DNA from: Arion vulgaris
Lineage: Eukaryota > Mollusca > Gastropoda > Stylommatophora > Arionidae
NCBI GenBank assembly: GCA_020796225.1
Contig: CM036756.1
Location: 54,218,616 to 54,282,615 of the forward strand
DNA: 64,000 nucleotides
Direction of reading: 5' to 3'
Below are positions 9,791 through 20,838 of this stretch, one piece after another. The notes under the pieces were generated by a model. That model worked only from the letters and a program-made list of their open reading frames with translations. It was not told the DNA's origin and searched no databases. Made by a program: the position numbers and the translations under genes. Position 1 is the stretch's first letter. Each line of letters opens with the position of its first letter.

Positions 9791-10560
9791 ACCCGTAGAC
9801 GACCTGCCCTCCCGGGCTGATGAGCGTCATCTGCCCAGCTAAACTCGTCTTTTTATGAACTGCTTGGTTTGCCTACCGTCCAGTTTTGTGTACGGTTTGC
9901 TCCGCTAGCCTTTGGTTTTCCCCAATCAAACTACAAGGCAGCAGTAGTTCCCTGCGAGCGGAAACGAGCACTGATTTTTACCTCTGCTGGGCTTTCCAGT
10001 TTTTCTGCATATTCGGGTGGTCCGCACACCCTCTCTTCTGCCGCGCCTGCCGTGCCTGCTGCGCCTTCCTTGTATGTAGTGCCATGCTCGTCTGCACATC
10101 GGCGGGCCCACTCTTGCATCGTCAGCGTTTGTGCTTGCTTTGCGATGGTGTCTGCATTATTGTCACCATCAGTTTTCGCCGTGCTCACATTTGACTCGGT
10201 TGTCCGATTCTGGGGTGTATAATTGTGCCCCCATCCCTGTGATAGGAGCGCGAGTTTCGCCCTATGTGGGCCCACGTGCAGCTCAACTCGACTCCCAGCA
10301 TACTCATCGGCTCAAGAGAGAGGGGCTCAAGAGAGAGCATGCGCGGGCTCCGAGTTTCGCCCCACGCTGTTCCACGTTTATCCTTCTAACTTTTCCCATC
10401 GGCCGGGAGAGACGCGCATTAATAGTCACTCTGGGAGTTCGCTCGTCTGTGTTGCGAGCGGATCCCATCTAGCGCGACTACCTTTACGTCTTTACTTGCT
10501 CCAGAGTAGCTCTCCCACTGCACCTGCTCTCTTAGCCAGACCGGAACTACCGTATATTAC
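9791..10560. other. GC-rich block without recognised gene
   Basis: Clearly richer in G and C than its AT-rich surroundings. Several 100-120 residue frames overlap on both strands (for example minus 10275-9931, containing TMQEWARRCADEHGTTYKEG). I recognise no domain. It might be the body or leader of the element whose end lies at 9578-9790, or a CpG-rich relic. 'tttcgcccyaygtggg' and 'gagtttcgcccca' occur twice (about 10252 and 10350). Confidence 0.4.
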
Positions 10561-10639
10561 CAGGGTCACCATGTGGAGGTGAGGGCAAGGGATTATCGCC
10601 AGCTCACTAATCCTGGCGCGCCGTTGTTTCTTGCACCTT

Positions 10640-10762
10640 GACCCCCACACTGAGATCAAGGATCTCTGGAGAAGTATCCCGATGACTCCACAAGGGAGGG
10701 AACTGAATACCTTTGAAACGAGATGCAAGCACCTAGCCACTACGCCACAGAGACACTAGAAT
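10640..10762 (-). mobile_element. S1 SINE head fragment
   Basis: The minus strand gives the tRNA-like head 'gtgtctctgtggcgtagtgg' (about 10743-10762) and the following 'tccctcccttgtggagtcat'. Only the first 120 bp or so of the element are present. Confidence 0.65.
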
Positions 10763-10789
10763 GTTTTCTTGTATTATTGTATACTTTGC

Positions 10790-11220
10790 TAAATAAGGTA
10801 AGTATAATTGATTCAATACTTCTGCATGGAAGCGAATCATGGACAATGAATAAACAATCAATACGATCATTGGAAACCATAGAGATGTGGTTTTATAGAA
10901 GAATGTTGAAAATTCCATGGACAGCGAGGAAAACAAATGTGGAGGTTTTAAATCAGGCCTGCACACAAAGAAACCTTATCAAAAGAATAAGAATCCGACA
11001 ATCAAGGTTCTTCGGGCATATAACGAAGAAAAGGTTTAGAACATTTGGTGACAACAGGTAAAATTCAGGGAAGGAGAGATCGTGGAAGACAGAGGGAGAA
11101 GATGTTGGATGGCCTGACATCATGGTTCGACACACGATCGACGTCAGACCTGATTACATGCACCAAGAAAAGAGAGTTATGGAGAGACGTGATCGCCTAC
11201 GCTGGTAGGCATGGCACTTG
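10790..11220 (+). pseudogene. LINE RT C-terminal domain (RTE-like)
   Basis: The frame has ILLHGSESWTMNKQSIRSLE, IEMWFYRRMLKIPWTARKT, RIRQSRFFGHITKK, then after a frameshift near 11050 GKIQGRRDRGRQREKMLDGL and RELWRDVIAYAGRHGT. This is the well-known end of 'endonuclease-reverse transcriptase' proteins of RTE-type LINEs (GSE-W, EMW-YRRML-I-W, GRR-RGR). The N-terminal endonuclease and catalytic palm are absent. Worn relatives lie at 19.5-19.9 and 20.2-20.6 kb. Confidence 0.85.
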
Positions 11221-11254
11221 CTTGATTGATAATTGCTATTGTGTGCGTCTGTAG

Positions 11255-11560
11255 CATTTCATAATTGCTATCAAGCTAAAGCGTAATCAAAGATAATAGA
11301 CCACATGTCTTCATCTTCATCAAAATACAAACTTTCTCAAATCCGCAGTTTACCAAATTAGCTAATCTCATCGACATTTTAGTAAATGTGTTTCTGTAGC
11401 ATTGTTAACTTCTGCTGACAACATTTACTGTATTGCTTCCCTTTGATTACAATTTGACGCTTGTGGCATGATACAAAGTATCTATCACTCGTAACGTGTT
11501 TTCTTTTTCTTCTTCAATGATAAAACAACAATTGAACTCTTACCCTTTAGTTCAATGTCA
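11255..11560. other. No gene recognised
   Basis: AT-rich spacer with no repeat relationship noted. Confidence 0.5.
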
Positions 11561-11579
11561 TATAGACATAGCATTGAGG

Positions 11580-11672
11580 AGTTAAGGCGTTTGTGTATTT
11601 TCCTCCCACCCTGGACAGGAACCAGGTCTAGACTGCTCTAACAGTAACGGACGAGGAAATTCTCTGAGCTAT
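11580..11672 (-). repeat. tRNA-like SINE head (isolated)
   Basis: On the minus strand 'cctggttcctgtccagg' forms a perfect 5-bp T-arm with a 7-base loop and contains a B-box-like ggttcctgtcc. 'atagctcagag' about 45 bp upstream resembles an A box. No acceptor pairing is seen, so a SINE head or tRNA pseudogene is more likely than a working tRNA. Confidence 0.45.
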
Positions 11673-11698
11673 TCAATAAATAACTTGGATTCTCAGAA

Positions 11699-11733
11699 CG
11701 CTTCTCGGCCTTTTTGTTCAGATCGTAGTGTAG
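11699..11733 (+). ncRNA. U2 snRNA 5'-end-like fragment (pseudogene)
   Basis: The sequence cgcttctcggcctttt is identical to the conserved first bases of U2 snRNA, followed by 'agatc' and 'agtgtag' at nearly the right spacing with a few mismatches. The next U2 blocks (branch-site pairing region, Sm site) are not recognisable, so this is at most a truncated pseudogene or a U2-derived head of a short retroposon. Confidence 0.5.
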
Positions 11734-11734
11734 G

Positions 11735-12490
11735 GCCCGCTTGATAGCGACGAACGAGTGGGAGCGTTCATAGAGCCAATATGCAACTAAACAAATACAA
11801 ACATCCGAACAGCCCTCGTACGAAAGAGTGATGCTGCTCGGGGTACTACACGTTTAAAATGTAATTGGATACCACCCTCTGCGGCACTAAAGTGTAAGAG
11901 CCCAACATTGATAACATAAAAAAAAAATGTTCTAATGAGTTTGTTCTTATATGAGCTACTTGTAGTATTTAATAAACATAATACATAACTATGCAGTACC
12001 ACTTGTGATATCAAGGTTGTAAGAGATTCACAGCAACGTTTACTATGCGGTAGAAGGCTGTCCAATCTGTGGCATTTCCACCTAGTCACATCAAATCAAA
12101 CAGTCTTCTGGGATTTAAAATTCACTTATAGAAACCTACCCTGTCAGAAAAGTCTCCCTGGAGTTGAAAGTACAAACTCTACTGCTTGGCACAGGGAACA
12201 GGAGTTCAAACTTGTACTTCCTTGCATGGGCGTCCACAAAAGTTTTTCCAGGGAAGGACAAATTGAATAAAAAAACAAATGTTGCTGATAGTTTACTGTG
12301 CAGAAATGGAGATCAGATTCTCATTCAACTGTTTTATTAGAAATTCATTTTCTAGGATGTGGCATTTACATCACTTCTCTTCTCTTTTAGCCTTAACATA
12401 TAATAGCACATGCTTCCTTGAGAATCGAAACAAGTAACACGACATAGGAGAGCACAAACTGCAGCTTGTTCTTGCCGTCATTACGCACTG
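11735..12490. other. No gene recognised
   Basis: No coding frame with family motifs. Contains 'tagggcccgcttgatagcga' directly after the U2-like piece and otherwise unremarkable AT-rich DNA. Confidence 0.45.
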
Positions 12491-12504
12491 TACAGGTTGT
12501 GGGT

Positions 12505-12900
12505 ATATGTGGCCTGGAGGTAAGGTGTTCTCCTCTCGCTTTAAAGATAGTCGGTTCGTTTCCCGCGTAGAGACATCGCAATATTTATCCAGTGATTGCT
12601 GATCTCAATAAGCTCCGATTTCTATCGGATACGGACGATAAAATGTATCGTGTTAAGTTCAGTATGTAAAATGATCACTGGCGGCTAAAATCTATATGAA
12701 TATTTCGCAAAGCCGCTGCCTTGGAAAAATTCACTAAAAACAAATAATAAAATTGTAATTCCTCCAAAGCTTTTGACCATCTTCAGAATTACAAAGGGGA
12801 CGTGATCTCTTCCGCTTAGTTCTTCCTATGTAAGAACGAGATCGGATCACACATGGTTATTCCCCGAAGTACAGGGATGATGGTCAAGGCAATACTTTAA
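12505..12900 (+). mobile_element. S1 SINE, diverged full-length copy
   Basis: Head 'ggcctggaggtaaggtgttc', B-box-like 'ggttcgtttcccg', then 'gtagagacatcgcaatattt', 'cggatacggacgataaaatg', 'agccgctgccttgg', 'cctatgtaagaacgagatcg' and 'cacatggttattccccgaag' in the same order as 43590-44028. The terminal ATCA repeats are lost. Confidence 0.7.
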
Positions 12901-12999
12901 TTAAGCGTACAGACTGGACTTTTGGAAAGAAATATCTGAATTTGTCAGTGTTGGGACACGTCTTCAGTCCAGAAAATTGACATATCTACATGCTCTACC

Positions 13000-13265
13000 G
13001 TCTCTCTCTCCCTCTCTCACTCTCTCTCTCTCTCTCTCTCTCGATCGTTCTTTTTGGCCATTTGAATCATTCCTATTGTGATATATAAACAGCCTTTGCC
13101 AAGAGCGTTTTTCTACGTCAGAATCTTCAGTACCAGTTGGAGCTCTGGTGCTTGTCCTTCGGCGATGTGTCCGATTTCAACCAGCGTTTACTGGGTTCGC
13201 TCTCCGTCAGCCTTTGGCTGTCCCTAGCCGACCTACAAGGTAGCAAGTTCACTACCGTCTGATCT
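13000..13265. repeat. TC-rich tract and dispersed element, copy 2
   Basis: A (tc)n run at 13005-13043 leads into 'gatcgttctttttggcc' and 'attgtgatatataaacagcc', then 'gtgcttgtccttcggcgatg' and 'gatttcaaccagcgttta', the same order as copy 1 at 9578-9790. Confidence 0.5.
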
Positions 13266-13465
13266 GTGCAACAAAGCTAGGTTGTCAATGCAGTGGATAT
13301 AATTACACAACGGAATACCAGAAAATGAAAAGGCAAAACTAATGGATAAGGAATATGCAAGGGAAAAGCAACGAGATGTAACACTTATGTATTATCACAA
13401 GGAAAGGATGATTAACTCTTTTACTCCGTAATTTGTATTTAACATATGAACGCACTTTTTATTAC

Positions 13466-14233
13466 AATATATACTGAAGTAACCAGCATGCAGTACAATA
13501 TGTACTGAAGTAACTAGCATGCAGTACAATATGTACTGAAGTAACCAGCATGCAGTACAATATGTACTGAAGTAACCAGCATGCAGTACAATATGTACTG
13601 AAGTAACTAGCATGCAGTACAATATGTACTGAAGTAACCAGCATGCAGTACAATATATACTGAAGTAACCAGCATGCAGTACAATATGTACTGAAGTAAC
13701 CAGCATGCAGTACAATATGTACTGAAGAAACCAGCATGCAGTACAATATGTACTGAAGTAACCAGCATGCAGTACAATATGTACTGAAGTAACTAGCATG
13801 CAGTACAATATATACTGAAGAAACCAGCATACAGTACAATATATACTGAAGTAACCAGCATGCAGTACAATATGTACTGAAGTAACCAGCATGCAGTACA
13901 ATATGTACTGAAGAAACCAGCATACAGTACAATATATACTGAAGTAACCAGCATGCAGTACAATATGTACTGAAGTAACCAGCATGCAGTACAATATGTA
14001 CTGAAGAAACCAGCATACAGTACAATATATACTGAAGTAACCAGCATACAGTACAATATATACTGAAGTAACTAGCATACAGTACAATATATACTGAAGT
14101 AACTAGCATGCAGTACAATATATACTGAAGTAATCAGCATGCAGTACAATATATACTGAAGTAACTAGCATACAGTACAATATATACTGAAGTAACTAGC
14201 ATACAGTACAATATATACTGAAGTAACTAGTAT
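13466..14233. repeat. Minisatellite, 31-bp unit, about 25 copies
   Basis: The unit is agtacaatatgtactgaagt plus aaccagcatgc. Each unit holds a perfect inverted repeat agtaca-ata-tgtact. Since 31 is not a multiple of 3, minus-strand frames cycle through all three phases. Sub-variants (gtaact, gaaacc, catac, tatac) are clustered; a three-unit higher-order pattern with 'gaaacc' recurs at about 13800-14010. Confidence 0.97.
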
Positions 14234-14267
14234 ACAAGTTTTGCGTCATCTTAAAAAATGCCTCGGG

Positions 14268-14705
14268 GTCTCTGTGGTCTAGAGGTTAGGAACTAATTTA
14301 TCGTGCAATAGGTACCAGGTTCGCTTCCTCGTGGAGCCATCTGGATATTTTTCCAGATATCCCTGATCTCAGTGTAGGTGTAATCGAGTTCCTAGTCCTG
14401 TCGGAGACGGACGATCAAACGTAGGTCCCGTGTTAAATTTGCACATGTAAAAGAACCCTTAGCAGTTCAAAATCGAGAAGAGTAGGCTGGAAAGCCGCTG
14501 CCAGGGCAAAATTCATTAGGAAAGATTTCTAAAAAATAAAATTCCTACAAATATGTATTCACCATCAATTACATCAGGGACCCTAGCCAGTGCTCGGTGT
14601 TCTTGCACTGCATATGAGATCTTCCTATGTAAGAAAGAGATCGGAACACACACGGTTACTTACCAAAGTGCAATGATGATGGTCCTATCAATCAATCAAT
14701 CAAAA
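14268..14705 (+). mobile_element. S1 SINE, near full length
   Basis: The tRNA-like head starts 'gggtctctgtggtctagagg' (A box) with B-box-like 'aggttcgcttcctcg', followed by the conserved body and ending '(aatc)n' at 14688-14703. Slight T/A differences from the 43.6-kb copy. Confidence 0.85.
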
Positions 14706-15055
14706 AATACATCGAGACAGAATGTCAGCCTAGAACAACGAAGGGGTTAGTTAAATCAATAAGAAAGCTAACAATACTAACACAGAACGACAATAGCAAC
14801 ATATGAACAGATTAGAACATGTCATTATGTACCTCAGTACATAACACTATCTACACTGCAGTCACATTTATAGAATATTCAAAATTGACAATTTAGATGC
14901 ACACAGGACTGTTAAGTGCATATTTCAAGACTACCCCGAATGGGATATGAACCAACATAGACAAGAAAACTTCACGGATATCCGTGTGCCCTCATAGAGT
15001 GTGACCTTAAAGAGGACTTTATTCTTAAACAATTCACGTCAACATCTAGTTTGCA
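14706..15055. other. No gene recognised
   Basis: AT-rich, no repeat or coding signal. Confidence 0.5.
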
Positions 15056-15057
15056 AG

Positions 15058-15290
15058 AGCGTGTGGGCCCGCGTGCCCAGCGTGTTCGTAGCGCGTTGGA
15101 CTGTGGGTGACTAGTCCTCTGTGTGTACGGGTTCAATTCCGTGGGCAGGCAGAAAAAGCCACAGATTCCCCAGATTCACGGTGTTTGTGGCACCGAACCG
15201 AAGGGTTACGATGTCCATGGCACCGAGCCGAAGAGCTGAAAAGCTCAAGTGCTTCTGGATCGGAAAAAAAAAAAAAAAATAGCGTCGTGG
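15058..15290 (+). mobile_element. S2 SINE, full length with poly(A) tail
   Basis: Plus-strand copy showing the element best: head 'gcccgcgtgcccagcgtgtt' with A-box-like 'tagcgcgttgga', B-box-like 'gggttcaattcc' at 15129-15140, body 'gaagagctgaaaagctcaag' and 'cttctggatcgg', then 16 A's (15264-15279). Flanks 'agcgtgtgg' and 'agcgtcgtgg' may be the TSD with one indel. Confidence 0.82.
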
Positions 15291-15586
15291 ATTGAAGATT
15301 GGAGTGTCTAGAAAACAATAGCACAACAGACGTATGAGTAGGGTCAACAATCAACATCAAACGGCTACTGTTAATCGCTGGACGCTATTTATATTCCTCG
15401 TCTTATCCCTGTCTGTAGTATTTCTGTTTGTTTCTTATCATTGCATTTGTAGTATTTGTTTTTAGGTGGTGTACACCCTTGACAAGTAGTTAGAAATACA
15501 CCGTGTGCGGAGATCATAAAACATAGCCTTCATATGATCTTGAATAATTCAACATAATAACAATGCAGTACTTCTCGGGAAAAACA

Positions 15587-15724
15587 AAGTCGAAGAAGTA
15601 GTGTGTGACCTCAGTATGTTGATGTGAATATTACAGAATATATTATAGAGATCAGTGTCGAAGTAGTGTGTGACCTCAGTATGTTGATGTGAATATTACA
15701 GAATATATTATAGAGATCAGTGTC
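15587..15724. repeat. Direct duplication, two copies of about 69 bp
   Basis: The stretch beginning 'gtagtgtgtgacctcagtat' and ending 'agagatcagtgtcgaa' is present twice in tandem without visible change. A minisatellite at the two-copy stage. Confidence 0.93.
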
Positions 15725-15766
15725 GATTGTGAACATATTGGAAACATTTATAGAAATATATGAACA

Positions 15767-16640
15767 GTGATAATTTTAGGAAAACAATATCTGAAAGTTT
15801 GGGAGGCTGAATATTTTAGGAAGATAACAATGGAGGCTTTGGAGGCTGAATATTTTAGGAAGACAACAATGGAGGCTTTGGAGGCTGAAAATTTTAGGAA
15901 GACAACAATTGAGACTTTGGAGGCTGAATATTTTAAGAAGACAACAATGGAGGCTTTGGAGGCTGAATATTTTAGAAAGACAACAGTGGAGGCTTTGGAG
16001 GCTGAATATCTTAGGAAGACAACAATGGAGGCTTTGGAGGCTGAAGATTTTAGGAAGACAACAATGGAAGCTTTGGAGGCTGAATATTTTAGGAAGACAA
16101 CAATGGAGCCTTTGGAGGCTGAATATTTTAAGAAGACAACAATGGAGGCTTTGGAGGCTGAATGTTTTAGGAAGACAACAATGGAGGCTTTGGGGGCTGA
16201 ATATTTTAGAAAGACAACAATGGAAGCTTTGGAGACTGAAGATTTTAGAAAAACAACAATGGAAGCTTTGGAGGCTGAAGATTTTAGACAGACAACAATG
16301 GAGGCTTTGGAGGCTGACGATTTTAGGAAGACAACAATGGAAGCTTTGGAGGCTGAATATTTTATGAAGACAACAATTGAGTCTTTTGGAGGTTGAATAT
16401 TTTAGGAAGACAACAATAGAGGCTTTTGTGGCTGATTATTTTAGGAAGACAACAATGGATGCTTTGGAGACTGAAGATTTTAGGAAGCCAACAGTGGAGG
16501 CTTTGGATGCTGAATATTTTAGGAAGACAACAATAGAAGCTTTGGAGGTTGAATATTTTAGGAAGACAACAATGGAGGCTTTGGAGGCTGAATATTTTAG
16601 GAAGATAACAATGAATGATTTGGGGGCTTAATATTTTATG
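15767..16640 (+). repeat. Minisatellite, 39-bp unit, about 22 copies, open in one frame
   Basis: The DNA unit contains ggctttggaggctgaatatt and then ttaggaagacaacaatgga. In the plus frame it reads a 13-residue unit ALEAEYFRKTTME, open for 209 residues, then one base out of frame for another 84. Changes include silent ones (gag/gaa, agg/aga) and replacements (Y/D/C at one position). No signal peptide, splice site or flanking domain is visible, so I call it a minisatellite. A charged repeat protein is a weaker alternative. Confidence 0.9.
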
Positions 16641-17130
16641 AAGAGAACAAAGGAGGTTTTTGAGGACGAAGTTTTTATAAAGAAAATGATTGAGGTTTAG
16701 AACGTTTGGGTCTATAAAAAGAAATTCTCCTTTCTGTCATAAACACAAACTAACTAGTTAGAAAGATAAAGGAAAGATTTGAAATAAGATGATAATGAGA
16801 AATACACTAACTACGGCATAGAAAAAACAATATGTGACCGAATTAAGGGGGGATTCTGGTCTTGAAACTTTTTCGTTGCTTTCATATTAATGTAGAATTT
16901 GTATTACAATTCTGAGATATTATGACATAAAAGAGTAGAAAAAAATAAGTAAAAAAAAATATGTCAACGCGTTGCCATGGAAACAATAAAAATGGCCGCC
17001 AAACACAAAATTTTAAACCCCTAAGGCTCTGAAAGTAATGAATATAAATGAATTCTGTTTTCACTCTAAGGTGAGCAATTGTAATATCTAAAAATTGACA
17101 CATGAATTTTAGGATATATTAAATATTACA
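16641..17130. other. AT-rich spacer, no gene recognised
   Basis: Contains 'gaccgaatt', which recurs at 17176; otherwise no features. Confidence 0.4.
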
Positions 17131-17216
17131 TTTTTATGAATTTTTGGGTAAATACACCCCCAAAAACAGCTTTTTGACCGAATTTTGAGGGCATATTTAC
17201 CCAAAACTTATAAAAA
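17131..17216. repeat. Long inverted repeat (hairpin)
   Basis: Arms at about 17131-17154 and 17194-17216. The inner 13 bases, ttttgggtaaata and tatttacccaaaa, are perfect complements and the outer bases nearly so. The loop is about 39 bases. Confidence 0.8.
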
Positions 17217-17447
17217 TCAGCTGCAGTGCACGAACTCTGTAGCAACGCTGAAAGTTCACGATGAAATTTTGAAGACGGCAAAAATGTTGTGGTCATTTTA
17301 TTTTAATTTGGTTAATGAATTTTTCCAGGCAGCGACTTTTGTGTACTCTTTTTGATTTTCAACTGGAAAAAATATTCCCTAGAAACAAAACCAATACCTT
17401 TGAAGAGATAGGCCATCACCTTTACCTCCACGCCACAGAGACCCAAA
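17217..17447 (-). mobile_element. S1 SINE, truncated
   Basis: 'cagctgcagtgcacgaactc' is the minus-strand inner 3' region, and the head complement 'cctccacgccacagagaccc' ends at about 17443. The body between them is diverged. Confidence 0.6.
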
Positions 17448-18217
17448 ATTAATTAATTTTTATCCCAAGCTAACAGAATGTAATTTTTAATAAAACGCCG
17501 GTAAATATCAGAATGCGGTTACAAAAATCGAAATCTTATATACATGGCCAAACGGACAGACAAACAGGCGCATACTACGGTAGTTGATAGTTAATGTGTT
17601 TATGAAATACATTTTAAAAATATGTTTAAATTTTAGTCTGGCATTAAAATATGTAAATGAGGATACCAGCTAAAAACACATATTTTAAAAAATATAAATG
17701 TTATAGAAGACTTCTTAAAAGTTCATGGACAGAAATAATAAACAGCTTTATCCAACCAAAAAGTACAAATTACTAGGAAATAAAATGATTTATGAACATA
17801 ACAAGATTTTGGAAAAGGAAGTAAGTTGGGGATATGCAAGTTTGGAAACTACATTTATGGTGGGAGGTTTTCTGGGAAAGTGAAGAGGAGGAGGAAAAAA
17901 TACGAGGATGAATAGATAACGTGTTAGATGATTTAAGTACTGGCAACAAAAAAAACTGAGAACATATTCCTGTGATCAGAAATTTGGATGAGCTGTTATG
18001 TTGATGAAATTATGCACAATACGAGTTTCTAGATGAGGAAACAAATTGAAAGTCTTTTATAAGATTTGAAACTTGGACTTAGGAAATAATATGAATTCTC
18101 TGAGCGGAATTCTTATTTTTCATATTTGTTTGGCCTACATGCTCTGATATAACCAATAAAAGGTTCGTCCTTAGGTTAAGAGGGCGTGCCTCGGCATAAT
18201 GAGGCTTTAATCCCCTA
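17448..18217. other. No gene recognised
   Basis: AT-rich; no family motif or tandem repeat found. Confidence 0.5.
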
Positions 18218-18272
18218 CATAACAAACAAACAAACAAACAAGCAAACAAACAAACAAACAAACAAACAAACA
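18218..18272. repeat. (CAAA)n microsatellite
   Basis: aacaaacaaacaaac run, probably the tail of a retroposon whose body ('gaggctttaatcccctacat') lies just before it. Confidence 0.85.
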
Positions 18273-18317
18273 AGATTTGACAGAGAAAATGTTCCGTAGA
18301 TTCTGTAAACCGTAGTG

Positions 18318-19037
18318 TGTGAAGTGTCTGCTGGGTCACATTTCTATCTCCAAGTATACAACAGGCAGAAATATCCCTTCCTTAAAATATTTGTGAAATC
18401 TGCTGGGTCACATTTCTATCTCCAAGTATACAACAGGCAGAAATATCACTTCCTTAAAATATTTGTGAAATCTGCTGGGTCACATTTCTATCTCCAAGCA
18501 TACAACAGGCAGAAATATCACTTCCTTAAAATATTTGTGAAATCTGCTGGGTCACATTTCTATCTCCAAGCATACAACAGGCAGAAATATCACTTCCTTA
18601 AAATATTTGTGAAATCTGCTGGGTCACATTTCTATCTCCAAGTATACAACAGGCAGAAATATCACTTCCTTAAAATATTTGTGAAATCTGCTGGGTCACA
18701 TTTCTATCTCCAAGCATACAACATGCAGAAATATCCCTTCCTTAAAATATTTGTGAAATCTCTAGTACATTCTATCTCCAAGTATGCACATTTGCAGAAA
18801 TAATCCTTCTTAAAATATTATGTAAATCTTGGTCACATTTCTATCTCCAAGATACAATATGCAGAAATATCCTTCCTTAAAATATTTGTGAAATCTGCTG
18901 GGTCACATTTCTATCTCCAAGTATACAACATGCAGAAATATCCCTTCCTTAAAATATTTGTGAAATCTGCTGGGTCACATTTCTATCTCCAAGTATACAA
19001 CAGGCAGAAATATCCCTTCCTTAAAACATTTGTGAAA
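18318..19037. repeat. Minisatellite, 72-bp unit, about 10 copies
   Basis: The unit contains gtgaaatctgctgggtcaca and ends ccttaaaatattt. Copies near 18755-18880 carry many single-base deletions while their neighbours are nearly perfect. The plus-frame open reading (24 codons per unit) is a period artefact. Confidence 0.96.
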
Positions 19038-19495
19038 TTTCGAGTACGGAAAATGATCCTCAATCCTTTTGTGTCTGACATTTAAAATTTTTTTTAATGC
19101 TTTAAAAATAAAATGTAATTGATTTTTTTTGGTTGCTATTAACAATAGCCGTCCCTCGCAAGCGATTGTGACAATAGCCTCAGACGTGTGCTGCTGCACC
19201 TCTCTGTTGTGTGCGAAGGGGACTTAATCTTTACTATTAATATAGAAGCAGAGATCTTGTTTTGAATACTTCCTGTTACTAACAGAACAAAAACGAGATA
19301 GGTCGAATTAATAATAGACTGGGTGAGAATGGTTAAGAGAATCGACGTAGTCAAGTTTTGAAATGAATAGGTAAACAGTATTCAATAGTTCTGACTCAAG
19401 TAGCTGTCTTAACGTTACGCCGCTGTGCATGAGTGTGTGAAGGGAAATGAAAAACAAGATGAACTAGCTTGAACGGCATCCATTGACTAGTAGGT
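19038..19495. other. No gene recognised
   Basis: No coding motif or repeat identified. Confidence 0.5.
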
Positions 19496-19499
19496 ATTA

Positions 19500-19920
19500 T
19501 GGGCACGGCAGACACATCATCAATGCCCTCCGGTTTGCATAGACAATCAACAAAATTGCTAGAAGCAACAGAGATCCGGTTTTACAGAAGAATGCTGAAA
19601 ATGCAATAGACAGCGGGGAACAAAAACAATGATGTGGTTTTAAAAGAGGCCTACACACTTCAGAAACCTGATCAAAAGAATAAGAATCAAGCAATGGATG
19701 TTCTTCTGGCACTAATACAAAGGAGGTTTGGAACATTTGCTGACAACCGGTAAAGTACATGCAAGGAGAATTCGTGAAAGGCAGATGGAGAAAATATTGG
19801 ACGGTCGGACATCGTTGTTCGACAGGTTATGGGCATTAGAACAACTGTACCAGGGAGAGTGAGAGTTGTAGAAAGACATGATCACCTACGCCGGCAGGTA
19901 TAGCACTTGATCGAGTGATT
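19500..19920 (+). pseudogene. Decayed LINE RT C-terminal domain
   Basis: Parallels 10790-11220: a fragment like 'IRFYRRMLKMQ-TAGN', 'RRFGTFADNR', then 'ERQMEKILDG' and 'LW-DMITYAGRY', with several stops and frameshifts. Same LINE family, older copy. Confidence 0.6.
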
Positions 19921-19979
19921 TGTCTAAGTGAAGATAGAAAAATTATTTAAGGGAAGACAAAAGTACTTGGAAGCAATAG

Positions 19980-20630
19980 TATACAATAAACTCGATTATG
20001 ATTGAGGGAAGAGCTATAGAAAATGTTGGAGAATATGCTTAACTTAAAAGTAAGATCGGCCAATCAGAAGGTACAGATGAGGACATTAACGCTATGATTA
20101 GGAAAGCTAGACACGCATTTCTATACTGCACACAGTGGGAAAATAGACTGCCATCTCCACTAAAACAAAGCTCATGGTATTTAGATCGAATGTGAAATCT
20201 GTGTTGCTTTATGGCTTGGTAACGGGGCGAGTCATCAAGTTAAATATAAATAAGATTCAGACCTTCTCATTGGATGTCTTCGGCGGATTTTCAGACTGAG
20301 ATGTTATGATAGAGTTGCAAACACAGACCTGTGGATAATAACCGTACAAAATCTCATGATGACCCAACTTAAGAGAAGAAAAGGACGATGGGTCGGGTAT
20401 ACCCTGCGGAAGACACAATCGAGTGTCACTAGACAAGCACTTGATTAAACCAGCAATGAAAATGGAAATGGGGACATCTTAATAAACCTGGAGACGATGT
20501 CTTCTTAAGGAAATGAAGGATGTTCGACTGTCGTCCTGGGAATCTATAAGAAAAACAGCCAGAGACCGGAAATATTGAATAACAACTGTTGAGAACATGT
20601 GCTGCACGATGAGCAGAGCAGAATAAGTAA
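19980..20630 (+). pseudogene. Decayed LINE RT C-terminal domain (second type)
   Basis: Readable blocks across frames: FVNSVLLYGL-like 'SVLLYGLVTG' (about 20195), 'CLRRIFRLRCYDRVANTDLW', 'TQLKRRKGRWVGYTLRKTQS', 'VTRQALD' and 'SQRPEILNNN'. This is the '-C-RRIL-IRW-D-ISN-ELW ... QIKRRKWRWIGHTLRKP' block of LINE RTs. Many stops and indels. Confidence 0.65.
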
Positions 20631-20760
20631 GTATAACCTTGTTTTCACATTTTATCTAGTTTTTAACATCAATTCATCTTTAGTTAACAATATTAGAATG
20701 CAAGGGTCACGTGATACGAGGGGTCTGATTTTTGGGAATTTCCAGTTGAACTGAACTGCC

Positions 20761-20838
20761 TACATATACAGGAACATTTAAACAACATATACAGGAACAT
20801 TTAAACAACATATACAGGAACATTTAAACAGCATATAC
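20761..20838. repeat. Short tandem repeat, 23-bp unit, 3-4 copies
   Basis: Unit acatatacaggaacatttaa plus aca. Confidence 0.93.

Noticed and set aside
9931..10275. Possible gag-like protein on the minus strand
   Set aside because: No zinc knuckle, protease or RT nearby; several overlapping frames in GC-rich DNA.
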